Assembly: GCF_004793635.1 (NCBI RefSeq)
Contig: NZ_SRXV01000001.1
Coordinates: forward strand, 434,501 to 498,500
DNA length: 64,000 nucleotides
Source of the DNA: Marinicauda pacifica
Lineage (GTDB): Bacteria > Pseudomonadota > Alphaproteobacteria > Caulobacterales > Maricaulaceae
Direction: 5' to 3'
How positions within the stretch are numbered: position 1 is the stretch's first letter; each line of letters opens with the position of its first letter. The notes beneath the pieces were generated by a model. That model had not been told where the DNA came from, did not search any database, and was given only the letters and a program-made list of their open reading frames with translations. Positions 36,915-48,878 of this stretch are shown here, piece by piece. The position numbers and the translations under genes are program-made.

Positions 36915-37498
36915 GCATCCGCTTTCAGGCGCGCGCGCTGCTGCTCCAGGGTCTCCGGATAATTCTGCGTATCGCCGTAATCGAGAAACTTCGCATAGCG
37001 CAGGTGAGTCCCTTTGACGCGTTCGGCGTGCTTGATCGGACACCAGTACTGCTCGGTGCGCGAGGCGATCTCGTGGACATAGGCGAGCACGCCGTTGGCG
37101 TAGGAGCAGTAGAGGCAATTGATTTTTTGCAGCACGTTTAGATAGGGCAGGCGGTGGCGGTCGAACACCAGGTACTCGCGCCGCTTCACCTGCCGCAGCC
37201 CGTAGACGCGGAAGCAGATCGTCTGGAACAGGCTGGCCGTCAGATCGAGCAGCGCCACGGGAATCGCCACCGCATAGATGAAGGGCGCGGTAAGAATCTC
37301 CAACAGGCCAGCCTTCGCCAGAAACCGCCCCACCGACATTTTCAGCTTGTGATGGCGGGCGGTCATTTCGCGGCCGAAGACGGCCCGGCCTTCCTCCCAG
37401 CGCACCCCCAGCTCGCGCCGACGCGCGATCAGCTCCGTTTCCAGCTCGTCCTCCAGCGCGCGGATATGCGCGATGAGGTCGTTGATCGTGCGTCTCAT
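36896..37498 (-). CDS. Conserved protein of unknown function with a CLYC...YWCPIKH motif
   Basis: 200 residues from the ATG at 37498. The N-terminal third is a charged coiled-coil (DLIAHIRALEDELETEL). A hydrophobic segment follows (FIYAVAIPVALLDLTASLFQTI, about 83-104), and then a strongly conserved-looking C-terminal part: INCLYCSYANGVLAYVHEIASR and EQYWCPIKHAERVKGTHLRY. The CxxC plus C-P-I-K-H set could bind metal or a cofactor at the membrane. Similar uncharacterised proteins occur in unrelated bacteria. It converges on the fadJ end and is divergent from glyQ. Confidence 0.7.
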   Translation of the reverse strand: MRRTINDLIAHIRALEDELETELIARRRELGVRWEEGRAVFGREMTARHHKLKMSVGRFLAKAGLLEILTAPFIYAVAIPVALLDLTASLFQTICFRVYGLRQVKRREYLVFDRHRLPYLNVLQKINCLYCSYANGVLAYVHEIASRTEQYWCPIKHAERVKGTHLRYAKFLDYGDTQNYPETLEQQRARLKADAEEAQG

Positions 37499-37592
37499 GG
37501 GGCCAGTCTCCGCAACGGGGTGAGAGGGGTCAGTGTGGCACGGATGGCGGCGCAATGCGCCGCGTAAGGCGCTTATTCCGCGCGAGGATCAC

Positions 37593-37628
37593 AAAAAGCC
37601 CAGGCTCGGGATCGGGCCTGGGCTTTTT
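37593..37628. terminator. Bidirectional terminator-like hairpin in a divergent intergenic region
   Basis: AAAAAGCCCAGGC (37593-37605) pairs perfectly with GCCTGGGCTTTTT (37616-37628) around a 10-nt loop. It has U-tracts in both directions. It lies between two divergent start codons (37498 minus, 37748 plus), where no annotated gene ends. The rest of 37499-37747 has no gene I can support. Confidence 0.75.
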
Positions 37629-37747
37629 GCGTTCTCAAGCCGTGCCGTCTGCTTGATCGCGCTGCGCAGCGGGCCTAGGTTCGCGCTCGGTTTTCATCCT
37701 TGCGGACACCGGTTCGCGCCCATCCCACTTTTCCGGATCCCGCCGAC

Positions 37748-38626
37748 ATGCGAAACGCCGACGCGCCCTCGTTCCAGGACCTGATCCTTACCCTGCAGCG
37801 CTACTGGGCCGATCAGGGCTGCGCCATTCTCCAGCCCTACGATACAGAGGTCGGGGCGGGGACCTTGCATCCTGCGACGACGCTGCGCAGCCTTGGTCCG
37901 AAGCCGTGGCGCGCGGCCTATGTCCAGCCTTCGCGCCGCCCCGGCGACGGGCGCTACGGCGAGAACCCGAACCGGCTGCAGCACTATTACCAGTTCCAGG
38001 TGCTGCTGAAGCCGAGCCCGGACAATCTGCAGGACCTCTATCTGGGCTCACTCGACGCGATCGGCATCGACCGCAAGCTGCACGATGTGCGCTTTGTCGA
38101 AGACGACTGGGAGAACCCGACTGTCGGGGCCTGGGGGCTTGGCTGGGAAGTGTGGTGCGACGGGATGGAAGTGTCCCAGTTCACCTATTTCCAGCAAGTC
38201 GGCGGGCTGGACGTGGAATTGGTCTCCGGCGAGCTGACCTACGGGCTGGAGCGCCTGGCCATGTACGTGCAGGGCGTCGAAAACGTCTATGATCTCGACT
38301 TCAATGGCGCCGGGATGAGCTATGGCGACGTGTTTCAGGAGAATGAGCGCCAGCATTCGGCCTTCAACTTCGAACACGCCGATGTCGACATGCTGATCGA
38401 TTGGTTCAAGGGCGCGGAGACGCAGTGCCAGGCGTTGCTGAACCTGGAAAAGCCGCTGCCGCTTCCCGCCTATGACTGGTGTCTGAAAGCCTCCCACCTC
38501 TTCAACCTGGTCGACGCGCGCGGAGCGATCTCCGTGGCCGAACGCGCCAGCTGGATCGCAAGGGTTCGTGAACTCGCCAAAGGGTGCGCCAGCGCCTGGG
38601 TGGCGATGGAAAAGGAAGCCGCGTAA
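37748..38626 (+). CDS. glyQ: Glycyl-tRNA synthetase alpha subunit
   Basis: 292 residues; the catalytic half of the bacterial alpha2beta2 glycyl-tRNA synthetase. The N-terminus [18 protein letters not shown], then [20 protein letters not shown] and [19 protein letters not shown], are the family signatures. The ATG at 37748 starts the conserved N-terminus; the frame is open further upstream. Its TAA overlaps the ATG of the GST gene by one base (TAATG at 38624-38628). The beta subunit gene follows the GST gene. Confidence 0.95.
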   Translation: MRNADAPSFQDLILTLQRYWADQGCAILQPYDTEVGAGTLHPATTLRSLGPKPWRAAYVQPSRRPGDGRYGENPNRLQHYYQFQVLLKPSPDNLQDLYLGSLDAIGIDRKLHDVRFVEDDWENPTVGAWGLGWEVWCDGMEVSQFTYFQQVGGLDVELVSGELTYGLERLAMYVQGVENVYDLDFNGAGMSYGDVFQENERQHSAFNFEHADVDMLIDWFKGAETQCQALLNLEKPLPLPAYDWCLKASHLFNLVDARGAISVAERASWIARVRELAKGCASAWVAMEKEAA

Positions 38627-39234
38627 TGAGTGATCTGACCCTCTATCACTGCCCGGGCACGCGCTCGACCGGCACGCTCTGGCTGCTCGAAGAGATGGGC
38701 GCCGAGTACACGCTCGAAACCATCAATGTGCGCGCCGGACGGACCGCCGAATTTCTCAAGATCAATCCCAGCGGCAAGGTCCCGGCCATCCGCCACAAGG
38801 GCCAGACGCTGGGCGAATTGTCGGCCATCTCGCTCTATCTGTGCGATGTCTTTCCGGAGGCCGGTCTTGCGCCGGCGCTCGACGATCCGAAGCGCGCGCA
38901 GCATTATTTCTGGCATGTCTACCGGCCCGGCGTGATGGAGCCGGCGATGATCTCTAAAGGCCAAGGCTGGAAGGCCGAACCCGGCATGATCGGATGGGGC
39001 GAGCTTGACGACGTCGTCAAGCGGGTCGACGAGACGCTGACGCAAAACGACTACCTGCTCGGAGACAGCTTCTCGGCCAGCGATATCTGCGCGGGCGGGG
39101 CCGTCTCCTGGATGGTGGCGTTCGGCATGATCGAACCCACGCCTGCGATCAAGGCTTATCTTGAGCGCCTGCAATCGCGTAAAGCCTATCGGCGCATGCT
39201 GGAAATCGACGCCGAGCTGGCGCCGAAGGCCTGA
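38626..39234 (+). CDS. Glutathione S-transferase family protein
   Basis: 202 residues. The N-terminal thioredoxin-like domain (LTLYHCPGTRSTGTLWLLEE, then INPSGKVPAI with the cis-proline, and ELSAISLYL) is followed by an all-helical C-terminal domain (residues 85-202) with FSASDICAGG. The usual catalytic Tyr/Ser position is occupied by S12/T13 in the GTRST loop. It is inserted between glyQ and glyS, overlapping glyQ by one base and ending 26 bp before glyS, so it is translated from the same message. Substrate unknown. Confidence 0.85.
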   Translation: MSDLTLYHCPGTRSTGTLWLLEEMGAEYTLETINVRAGRTAEFLKINPSGKVPAIRHKGQTLGELSAISLYLCDVFPEAGLAPALDDPKRAQHYFWHVYRPGVMEPAMISKGQGWKAEPGMIGWGELDDVVKRVDETLTQNDYLLGDSFSASDICAGGAVSWMVAFGMIEPTPAIKAYLERLQSRKAYRRMLEIDAELAPKA

Positions 39235-39260
39235 CCTCAAAACCGGATTTTCTCCCGCTC

Positions 39261-41465
39261 ATGTCTGAATTGCTTCTCGAATTCTTCTCCGAGGAAATCC
39301 CGGCCCGCATGCAGGCGCGGGCCGAGGCCGATCTCGTCCGCCTCATGACCGAGAAACTGTCGGCCGCCGGGCTGTCGCCGGACAGCCTGGAAGGCTTTGC
39401 CGGGCCGCGCCGGCTGGGCCTGGTCGCGTCCGGTCTGCCCGCACAGACCGCGGACGTGCGCGAGGAGCGCAAGGGCCCGCGCGTGGGCGCACCGGACAAG
39501 GCGATCGAGGGCTTCCTGCGCGGGGCGGGGCTGGAGAGCCTCGACCAGTGCAAGGTCGAAGAGAGCAAGAAGGGCAGCTTTTATGTTGCCATCATCGAGA
39601 AGCCGGGCCGCAAGACGACCGAGGTGATCGCCGAGGCGGTGCCGGAGATCGTGAAGAGCTTCCCCTGGCCGAAATCGATGAAGTTCGGCGAGGGCGACAA
39701 GGCCCAACGATGGGTGCGTCCGCTGCACCGGATCACAGCGGTATTCGACGGTAAGGTCGTGCCGTTCGCGGTGTTCGGGATCGAAAGCGGCAACACGACC
39801 GAGGGCCACCGCATTCATTCGAAAGGCGACCGCGTCTTCACGGTGGACAGCTTTGCCGATTATGCCGCCAAGCTGGCCGATAACGGCGTGGTGCTGAAAC
39901 GCGCCGACCGCGAGCGTCAGGTGCTGGACGGGGCGAAGAGGGTCTGCGCCGATGCGCAGCTGGAACTGGTCGAGGACGAGGGCCTGCTGGCCGAAGTCGC
40001 CGGGCTGGTCGAGCACCCCGTGCCGGTCCTGGGCGAGATGGATCCGGCCTTCCTGGACCTGCCGCCCGAGGTCATCACCCTGACCATGAAGGTGCACCAG
40101 AAATACTTCGCGGTGCGCGATCCGAAGACGGGCAAGCTCGCGCCCAAATTCGTGATGATCGCCAACCAGGATGCGCCCGATGGCGGGAAGGCCATTGCAG
40201 CCGGGGCCGCGCGGGTGTTGAGCGCGCGCCTGTCGGATGCGCGCCATTTCTGGGACCTCGACCGCAAGCGCGGCCTGGAAGCCATGGCCAGCGAACTCTC
40301 CAAGGTCACCTTCCACGAGAAGCTGGGCACGGTCGCCGACAAGGTCGAACGCGTCGCGGCGCTGGCCCGCGAGTTGGCGACTGTGGTCGGGGCCGATGCG
40401 GACATGGCTGAAAAGGCGGCGCGTCTGTGCAAGGCCGATCTGGTCAGCCAGATGGTCTACGAGTTTCCCGAGCTGCAAGGCGCGATGGGGCGGTATTACG
40501 CGCTCGAGGCCGGGCTGGACGAACAGATCGCGGACGCCATCAAGGACCACTACAAGCCGCAAGGCCCGTCCGATGCGGTGCCGACCGCGCCGGTCAGCGC
40601 CGCCGTCGCGCTGGCGGACAAGCTCGACACGCTGGTCGGCTTCTGGGCGATCGACGAAAAGCCCACGGGGTCGAAGGATCCGTTCGCGCTGCGGCGCGCG
40701 GCGCTGGGGGTGGTTCGCATCGTTCTCTCGCTAGATATTTCTTTCCATGTCTCGCAGGCATTCTTACGTGCTGGAGAGGTGCTCGATGAGCAACTCAACG
40801 GGGCACTGAGCCGCGGAAATCAGCTTTTTCCCGGCAATATCTCCATCGAACTCGAGTTGTTCTTCGCTGACCGCCTGAAAGTCCACCTCAAGGATGAGGG
40901 CGTGCGCTTCGATGTGATCGACGCGGTGTTCGCGCTGGGCGATGACGATCTAGTGCGGGTCACGAAGAAGGCGCGCGCGCTGCAGGACTTCCTGGAGACC
41001 GGGGACGGAACCGCGCTGCTGGCCGGCTATCGCCGGGCGGCGAATATCCTCAAGGCGGAAGAGAAGAAGGGTTTCGACCTGACGGCTGCGCGGGCCGAGG
41101 CGTTGAGCGAGATTTCCGCGGCCGTAGACGCCAGCGAAAAGGCCCATGCGCCCGAAACCGGGGAGCAGGACGAGGCCGCAATTCTTGTTGCAGTTGCGAA
41201 GACGTCACAGGCGACAGAAGAAAAGGCGTTGATCGCCGCCATCGAGGGCGCGGAGACGGTGGCGCAAGCTGCTTTGGCGAAAGAAGATTTCGAGGGCGCG
41301 ATGCGCGCGCTGGCCGGACTTCGCGCGCCGGTGGATTCTTTCTTCGACGCCGTTGTAGTCAATGTCGATAACGACGATAAACTGCGCCGCAACAGACTAC
41401 TCCTTCTCTCCCGGATCCGCGCCTCGGTTGAGCGCGTGGCCGATTTCGGCAAGCTTGAAGGCTAG
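39261..41465 (+). CDS. glyS: Glycyl-tRNA synthetase beta subunit
   Basis: 734 residues. LLLEFFSEEIPARMQ at the N-terminus, FPWPKSMKFGEGD, WVRPLHRI and KVHQKYFAVRD are glyS signatures; the C-terminal part (LRAPVDSFFDAVVVNVDN ... RLLLLSRIRASVERVADF) is the anticodon-binding domain. Two stretches (about 40715-40870 and 41165-41410) are visibly AT-richer and use codons such as TTA, CTA and AGA that are rare around them, while the protein stays in register with the family. The gene starts 26 bp after the GST gene. Confidence 0.94.
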   Translation: MSELLLEFFSEEIPARMQARAEADLVRLMTEKLSAAGLSPDSLEGFAGPRRLGLVASGLPAQTADVREERKGPRVGAPDKAIEGFLRGAGLESLDQCKVEESKKGSFYVAIIEKPGRKTTEVIAEAVPEIVKSFPWPKSMKFGEGDKAQRWVRPLHRITAVFDGKVVPFAVFGIESGNTTEGHRIHSKGDRVFTVDSFADYAAKLADNGVVLKRADRERQVLDGAKRVCADAQLELVEDEGLLAEVAGLVEHPVPVLGEMDPAFLDLPPEVITLTMKVHQKYFAVRDPKTGKLAPKFVMIANQDAPDGGKAIAAGAARVLSARLSDARHFWDLDRKRGLEAMASELSKVTFHEKLGTVADKVERVAALARELATVVGADADMAEKAARLCKADLVSQMVYEFPELQGAMGRYYALEAGLDEQIADAIKDHYKPQGPSDAVPTAPVSAAVALADKLDTLVGFWAIDEKPTGSKDPFALRRAALGVVRIVLSLDISFHVSQAFLRAGEVLDEQLNGALSRGNQLFPGNISIELELFFADRLKVHLKDEGVRFDVIDAVFALGDDDLVRVTKKARALQDFLETGDGTALLAGYRRAANILKAEEKKGFDLTAARAEALSEISAAVDASEKAHAPETGEQDEAAILVAVAKTSQATEEKALIAAIEGAETVAQAALAKEDFEGAMRALAGLRAPVDSFFDAVVVNVDNDDKLRRNRLLLLSRIRASVERVADFGKLEG

Positions 41466-41524
41466 TCGGGCAGATACACGTGCGCCGCGCGCGGCGCAGC
41501 GACAGAAAAAGAGGTTAGCCGGTC

Positions 41525-44191
<2,667 letters not shown>

Positions 44192-44432
44192 GTTCTTGGT
44201 AATCTATTGAAATAACTGGTTAAGGCCTCGCGGTCCTTGATATTGGCGTGACTGGACCCAATCTTGCGTCACGAGAGGGTGTGATTGACCGGGCTTGCCA
44301 GCCCGCCTATTCACACGCACCGTTTGCGTAGAGCAGATAAATGCCGGGTCGGCCAGAGTGCGACAGGCCCAGCAGCGAGAGTGCGCCGCATGCATGTCGG
44401 GCGCGCTGTCGCGCAAGGGAGACGGAATACTT

Positions 44433-45182
44433 ATGACCGTCAGGTTTTCGAGAAAGCGCCTCATGGGCGCTCTAAAAGCATTCGGCGCAATTTCCGCCGT
44501 CGCTGCGACCGCGATCGTGCTGCCGATGGCGGGCGAGCGCCTGGAAGCGCAGGAAGAGCGTGCCGAATGGCGCGCGCTGGCCGAGAAGTCTCTGGCCGCA
44601 GAAGAACACGATGTGTGGGACGGCGGTTCCGTCCTGCTGCAGTCCGCGGCTCTTGAGCTGGACTCCGCCTCGAACAGTACGCTGCTGCTGCCGACCCGGA
44701 ATGTCGCGGAGTTACAGACGTTTGGCGCCGACCATCTGGTCAATGCCCAGCGCGCGGCGCGCGAACAGCGCTGCCTGGCCGAGGCGATCTACTACGAGGC
44801 GCGCTCCGAGAATATCTATGGTCAGCTGGCCGTGGCCGAGGTCGTCGTGAACCGGGTCGGTCACCGCGCATACCCCGAAACGATTTGCGGCGTCGTCTAT
44901 CAGGGCTCCGAGTTATCCACGGGCTGCCAGTTCACCTTCACCTGCGACGGGTCGATGGAAACCGCACCACGCGGGCGTGGATGGGATCGCGCCCAGCGTG
45001 TCGCCGCGCATATGACGATGGGTTTTGCCCGCCCCGTGACCCGCCAGGCGACGCATTATCACACGGTGCAGATCGATCCGTACTGGAGCGGGAGCCTGGT
45101 GCGCACCCGCACGGTGGGGGAGCATATCTTCTACCGCTTCCCGAGCCGGGCCGAACGCGGCCTTCTGGAACGCGAAGCCTAG
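44433..45182 (+). CDS. SleB-type cell wall hydrolase, exported
   Basis: 249 residues from the ATG at 44433 (GGGAGACGG upstream). The N-terminal signal/anchor (KRLMGALKAFGAISAVAATAIVLPMAG) is followed by a linker. The hydrolase_2 (SleB/CwlJ) domain is at about 115-240: CLAEAIYYEARSE with the catalytic glutamate, GQLAVAEVVVNRV, CGVVYQGS and GCQFTFTCDG. It should cleave peptidoglycan in the periplasm; alphaproteobacterial members act in growth, not spore germination. The upstream gap 44192-44432 holds a CGTGAC/GTCACG inverted repeat (about 44248-44274) and no gene. Confidence 0.85.
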   Translation: MTVRFSRKRLMGALKAFGAISAVAATAIVLPMAGERLEAQEERAEWRALAEKSLAAEEHDVWDGGSVLLQSAALELDSASNSTLLLPTRNVAELQTFGADHLVNAQRAAREQRCLAEAIYYEARSENIYGQLAVAEVVVNRVGHRAYPETICGVVYQGSELSTGCQFTFTCDGSMETAPRGRGWDRAQRVAAHMTMGFARPVTRQATHYHTVQIDPYWSGSLVRTRTVGEHIFYRFPSRAERGLLEREA

Positions 45183-45205
45183 GAAATCACAGCTTTTCCG
45201 GTAGG

Positions 45206-46051
45206 TTAAGCCGCGTCGAGCCCGATGTCGAAATTGGGCGCGGAGTGGGTGAGCGCGCCGACCGAGATGACGTTCACGCCGGTTTCGGCGATTGCGCGCA
45301 CGGTCTTCAGCGTGACTCCGCCCGACGCTTCGAGGGTCACGCGGCCCTTTACCCGGCGTACCGCCTCGCTCAGCTCTTCCAGAGAGAAGTTATCCAGCAG
45401 GATACTCTCGCCCCCGGCCTTGAGCGCGGCGTCGAGCTGGTCGAGCCGGTCGATCTCGACGGCGACGCGGGTCATGTGGCCGGCATAGCGCCGGGCGCGC
45501 GTGACGGCTTCGGCCACCCCGCCGCAGACGGCTACGTGGTTGTCTTTAATTAGAATTGCATCGTCGAGCCCGAAGCGGTGAGCGGCGCCGCCCCCGGCGC
45601 GCACGGCGGCGATCTCGAAGGCGCGCAGCGTCGGCGTGGTCTTGCGGGTGTGCGCCACGACTGCGCCTGTCCCCGCGATCGCGGCGGCATAATCGCGGGT
45701 GAGGCTCGCTATCCCCGACATCCGGCCGAGGAAATTCAACGCTGTACGCTCGGCTGTCAGGACGGCACGCGCATCGCCGCGCACGACCGCTATCGCCGTG
45801 TCGGAATGCAGCTCTTCGCCGTTATCGCGCAGCCATGTGACGTCTAACTGAGGCTCGACCTGAAAAAACGTCTCGTTGGCCGCTTCTATCCCCGCCAGCA
45901 CGCCTTTCGATCGCGACGCGATCGTGAACTCGGCGGTTATCCCCGGTTCGATCGTCGCGAGCGAGGTGATGTCGCCGCGCCCGCCCAGATCCTCGGCAAG
46001 CGCGCGGGAGACCGTCTCGGAGACGAGGCCGGCGGGGATAGGGTAATTCAT
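45206..46051 (-). CDS. nadC: Nicotinate-nucleotide pyrophosphorylase (quinolinate phosphoribosyltransferase)
   Basis: 281 residues. It converts quinolinate and PRPP to nicotinate mononucleotide, the third step of de novo NAD synthesis. EDLGGRGDITS at the N-terminus, ERTALNFLGRMSGIAS, the HTRKTTPTLR active-site motif, HRFGLDDAILIKDNH, and the C-terminal LEASGGVTLKTVRAIAETGVNVISVG are diagnostic. Its ATG overlaps the nadB stop (ATGA at 46048-46051). It is the last gene of the nadA-nadB-nadC operon and converges with the SleB-type gene (23 bp between). Confidence 0.95.
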   Translation of the reverse strand: MNYPIPAGLVSETVSRALAEDLGGRGDITSLATIEPGITAEFTIASRSKGVLAGIEAANETFFQVEPQLDVTWLRDNGEELHSDTAIAVVRGDARAVLTAERTALNFLGRMSGIASLTRDYAAAIAGTGAVVAHTRKTTPTLRAFEIAAVRAGGGAAHRFGLDDAILIKDNHVAVCGGVAEAVTRARRYAGHMTRVAVEIDRLDQLDAALKAGGESILLDNFSLEELSEAVRRVKGRVTLEASGGVTLKTVRAIAETGVNVISVGALTHSAPNFDIGLDAA

Positions 46052-47577
46052 TCGGCAGGTCCGGCGGCAAGCAGGGGAGAGGGACAGACATCGCACAGGG
46101 CGTCCAGGGTCAGGCGGGTATGGACGCCGTGCGCCTTCGTGGCGGGGAAATCGGTCCGGAAATGACCGCCGCGGCTTTCGTCTCGCGCCAGGGCCCCGTG
46201 AACGACGAAGCGCGCCGAGACAAGCGCGTCGCAAGCGCCGTGGCGGGCCTCCAGCTCGTCGATCAGGGACGCCGCGCGCATCAGCCCGGCGCGGTCGCGT
46301 TCGACCCCGGCTTCGCGCGCCATCATCTGGCGCAGACGCTTAAGGGCGAGCGGAGGCAGGTCGCGGCCCGGCTCTGCGGTGAGTGCGGGTCCGGCCCGGC
46401 GCGTCGAGGTGCGGCAGGCCAGGGCGGCGCGCCGTCCGAAGACCAGCCCGTCCAGAAGAGAATTGGAGGCCAGGCGGTTGGCGCCGTGCACGCCGGTCGA
46501 CGCGCATTCTCCCACCGCATAGAGGCCGGCCACGCCGGTAAAGCCGTCAAGATTCGTCGCGATTCCGCCCATGTGGTAGTGCGCGGCCGGGGCCACCGGG
46601 ATGGGGGTCGTGCGCGGATCGATCCCGGCCTCCATGCAGGCGGTGAACACCGCCGGGAAGTGATCGGGGAAGGCCGCCCCGACCGCCCCGGTGCAATCGA
46701 GAAAGGCGCCGCGTCCGCTGCGCACCTGGCGGTGAACCGCGCGCGCCACGACATCGCGCGGGGCCAGCTCCGCATCGCGGTGGACCTGGCGCATGAAGCG
46801 ATGGCCCTTCGCGTCGATCAGGATCGCGCCTTCGCCGCGCAGTGCCTCGGTCGCCAGCGGGGCCGGGTCGCGCCCGACATCGATGGCAGTCGGGTGGAAC
46901 TGGACGAATTCGGGGTCTTCGATGACTGCGCCGAGACGGGCGGCCATGACCAGCGCCTTGCCCTGGCTGGTGAAGGGCACGGTGGTGACGCCGTAAAGCC
47001 CGCACAGGCTGCCCAGCGCCAGAATGGTCTCATCGGCCTCGACCGGCTCCAGCCGGCCATCGGGGCGCCGGGCGAGGATGCCCGCGCACCCGCCGTCCGT
47101 AGCGCTCAGCAGGCTTTCGGCGCGCCACGATTCGCGGATTTCGATATGGGGGGCGGCTCTGGCCGCGGCGATCAGCGCGGCCAGGATGCCGGCGCCGGCC
47201 TGGTCGCCCTTCATGCGCGCCACGCGGTGGCGCGAGTGGGCCGCTTCGCGCGACAGCGCCCAGCGCCCGTCGGCGTCGCGCTCGAACTTCGCCCCGAGGG
47301 CATCGAGCGCGCGAATTTCATCCGCTCCGGCAGCCGCCAGCAGGCGGGCCGCTTCGGCGTTCACAAGACCGGCGCCGGCCTCCAGCGTGTCCTGCGCGTG
47401 CAGCGCGGCGCTGTCGTCCTCGGCGAGCGCGGCGGCGACGCCGCCCTGGGCCCAGCCGGTGGAGGCATTCTCGCCCAGCTTCGAGCCGGTCAGCAGGATG
47501 ACCTTGCGCGGGGCCGCATGCAGCGCGGCCCACAGGCCGGCAATGCCGGCCCCGGCAATGAGAAGGGGGCGGGTCAT
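46048..47577 (-). CDS. nadB: L-aspartate oxidase
   Basis: 509 residues. It oxidises L-aspartate to iminoaspartate, the first step of de novo NAD synthesis. The FAD Rossmann motif IAGAGIAGLWAAL is at the N-terminus, SKLGENASTGWAQGGVAAA follows, then QFHPTA and the GGIATNLDGFTGVAGLYAVGECAS signature, and ASNSLLDGLVFGRRAA. The C-terminus is a little short compared with E. coli but complete. It starts 109 bp after nadA and is coupled to nadC by a 4-bp overlap. Confidence 0.94.
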   Translation of the reverse strand: MTRPLLIAGAGIAGLWAALHAAPRKVILLTGSKLGENASTGWAQGGVAAALAEDDSAALHAQDTLEAGAGLVNAEAARLLAAAGADEIRALDALGAKFERDADGRWALSREAAHSRHRVARMKGDQAGAGILAALIAAARAAPHIEIRESWRAESLLSATDGGCAGILARRPDGRLEPVEADETILALGSLCGLYGVTTVPFTSQGKALVMAARLGAVIEDPEFVQFHPTAIDVGRDPAPLATEALRGEGAILIDAKGHRFMRQVHRDAELAPRDVVARAVHRQVRSGRGAFLDCTGAVGAAFPDHFPAVFTACMEAGIDPRTTPIPVAPAAHYHMGGIATNLDGFTGVAGLYAVGECASTGVHGANRLASNSLLDGLVFGRRAALACRTSTRRAGPALTAEPGRDLPPLALKRLRQMMAREAGVERDRAGLMRAASLIDELEARHGACDALVSARFVVHGALARDESRGGHFRTDFPATKAHGVHTRLTLDALCDVCPSPLLAAGPAE

Positions 47578-47686
47578 CGGGCGTCCCTCGTGTAATCCCG
47601 GCCAGGGGCGGAGGCCCCGTGGCTCGCCTGCGGCTCGCCCGGGATTTCAGCGCTGGAGGGGAGGTGGAAGGGAAACGCGTTCACCC

Positions 47687-48865
47687 TCAGACGCTCACAT
47701 AGGGCACGTTGATGATGTCGCGCCCGGTATCGAAATGCGGCGGGGCATCCGGCTTGGGCAGGTCCAGCATGGCCTGCAGGCTGGCGCGGGCCTTCTGCGC
47801 GATGACCGGGTCGACCTCGACCTCGTGCTTCATGTCGCGCAGGGCTTCGTAGATGCCGGTCAGCGTGATCCGCTTCATGTGCGGACACAGATTGCACGGC
47901 TTCACGAAGACCGTGTCCGGGTTCTCGACCGAGACATTGTCGCTCATCGAGCATTCGGTGATCAGGATCGCCTTGGACGGGGCCTTGTCCTTGACATAGG
48001 CCGCCATCGCGCCGGTCGAGCCGGCAAAGTCGGCGCGGGCCATCACGTCCGGCGGGCATTCGGGGTGGGTCAGGATGACGGCATCCGGGTGGGCGGCGCG
48101 CAGATCGTCGATGTCTTCGGGGGTGAACTGCTCGTGCACCTCGCAGCTGCCCTTCCAGGTCAGGATCTTGATGCCGGTCTGGGCGGCCACGTTCTTGGCG
48201 AGATATTCGTCCGGGATCATGATGACGGTATCGGTATCCCATTGCTGCGCCACCGCCTCGACGACCTGAACGGCGTTCGAGGACGTGCAGCAAATGTCGG
48301 AATACGCCTTCACCTCGGCCGAGGTGTTCACATAGGTCACGATCGGATAATCGGGATAGGCCGCCTTGATGCGCTGGACATCGGCGCCGGTGATGGAGCT
48401 GGCCAGCGAGCAGCCGGCCTCCATGTCGGGGATCAGCACGGTCTTTTCCGGCGACAGGATTTTCGCGGTCTCGGCCATGAAGTGCACACCGGCCTGGACG
48501 ATCACGTCCTCCTCGGCCTCGGCGGCGACCTGGGCGAGTTTCAGCGAGTCCCCGGTGATGTCGCCGACGCAGTTGAAGATTTCCGGCGTCATGTAGTTGT
48601 GCGCCAGGATGGTCGCGCCGCGCTCTTCCTTCAGGCGCAGGATGGCGTCGATGACGGGCGCGAATTGTGGCCACTCCATCGGCGTCACGACATCCTTCAC
48701 GCGCGTATAGAGGTGATCGACGCGCGCCTTGACGCCGTCGTCATAGACCAGCTCGCTTGCGTCCGGCCACACGGCTGAGGAGGCGCCGCCAGAGCCGGAA
48801 AAACCGGTATCCGGCGTCTGTGTGACGGTGGAGCCTTCGGGGGCGATGACGTCCATCCGGTCCAT
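47687..48865 (-). CDS. nadA: Quinolinate synthase
   Basis: 392 residues. It condenses iminoaspartate with dihydroxyacetone phosphate to quinolinate, using a [4Fe-4S] cluster. The three cluster cysteines can be placed in PDMEAGCSLASS, HPECPPDV and KPCNLCPHMKR. ILAHNYMTPEI and GDSLKLAQVAAE are typical. The N-terminal 45 residues are extra and low in complexity. A strong AAGGAGGA sits just before the ATG at 48865. It is the first gene of the operon, with two probable repressor sites upstream. Confidence 0.95.
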   Translation of the reverse strand: MDRMDVIAPEGSTVTQTPDTGFSGSGGASSAVWPDASELVYDDGVKARVDHLYTRVKDVVTPMEWPQFAPVIDAILRLKEERGATILAHNYMTPEIFNCVGDITGDSLKLAQVAAEAEEDVIVQAGVHFMAETAKILSPEKTVLIPDMEAGCSLASSITGADVQRIKAAYPDYPIVTYVNTSAEVKAYSDICCTSSNAVQVVEAVAQQWDTDTVIMIPDEYLAKNVAAQTGIKILTWKGSCEVHEQFTPEDIDDLRAAHPDAVILTHPECPPDVMARADFAGSTGAMAAYVKDKAPSKAILITECSMSDNVSVENPDTVFVKPCNLCPHMKRITLTGIYEALRDMKHEVEVDPVIAQKARASLQAMLDLPKPDAPPHFDTGRDIINVPYVSV

Positions 48866-48878
48866 GGTGTCCTCCTTT

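Noticed and set aside
33927..37118. A long open frame on the minus strand opposite thiolase and fadJ (over 1000 codons)
   Set aside because: It is a shadow of GC-rich codon bias on the coding strand. The plus-strand genes have clear catalytic motifs, whereas the antisense translation has none and is low-complexity in His and Arg.
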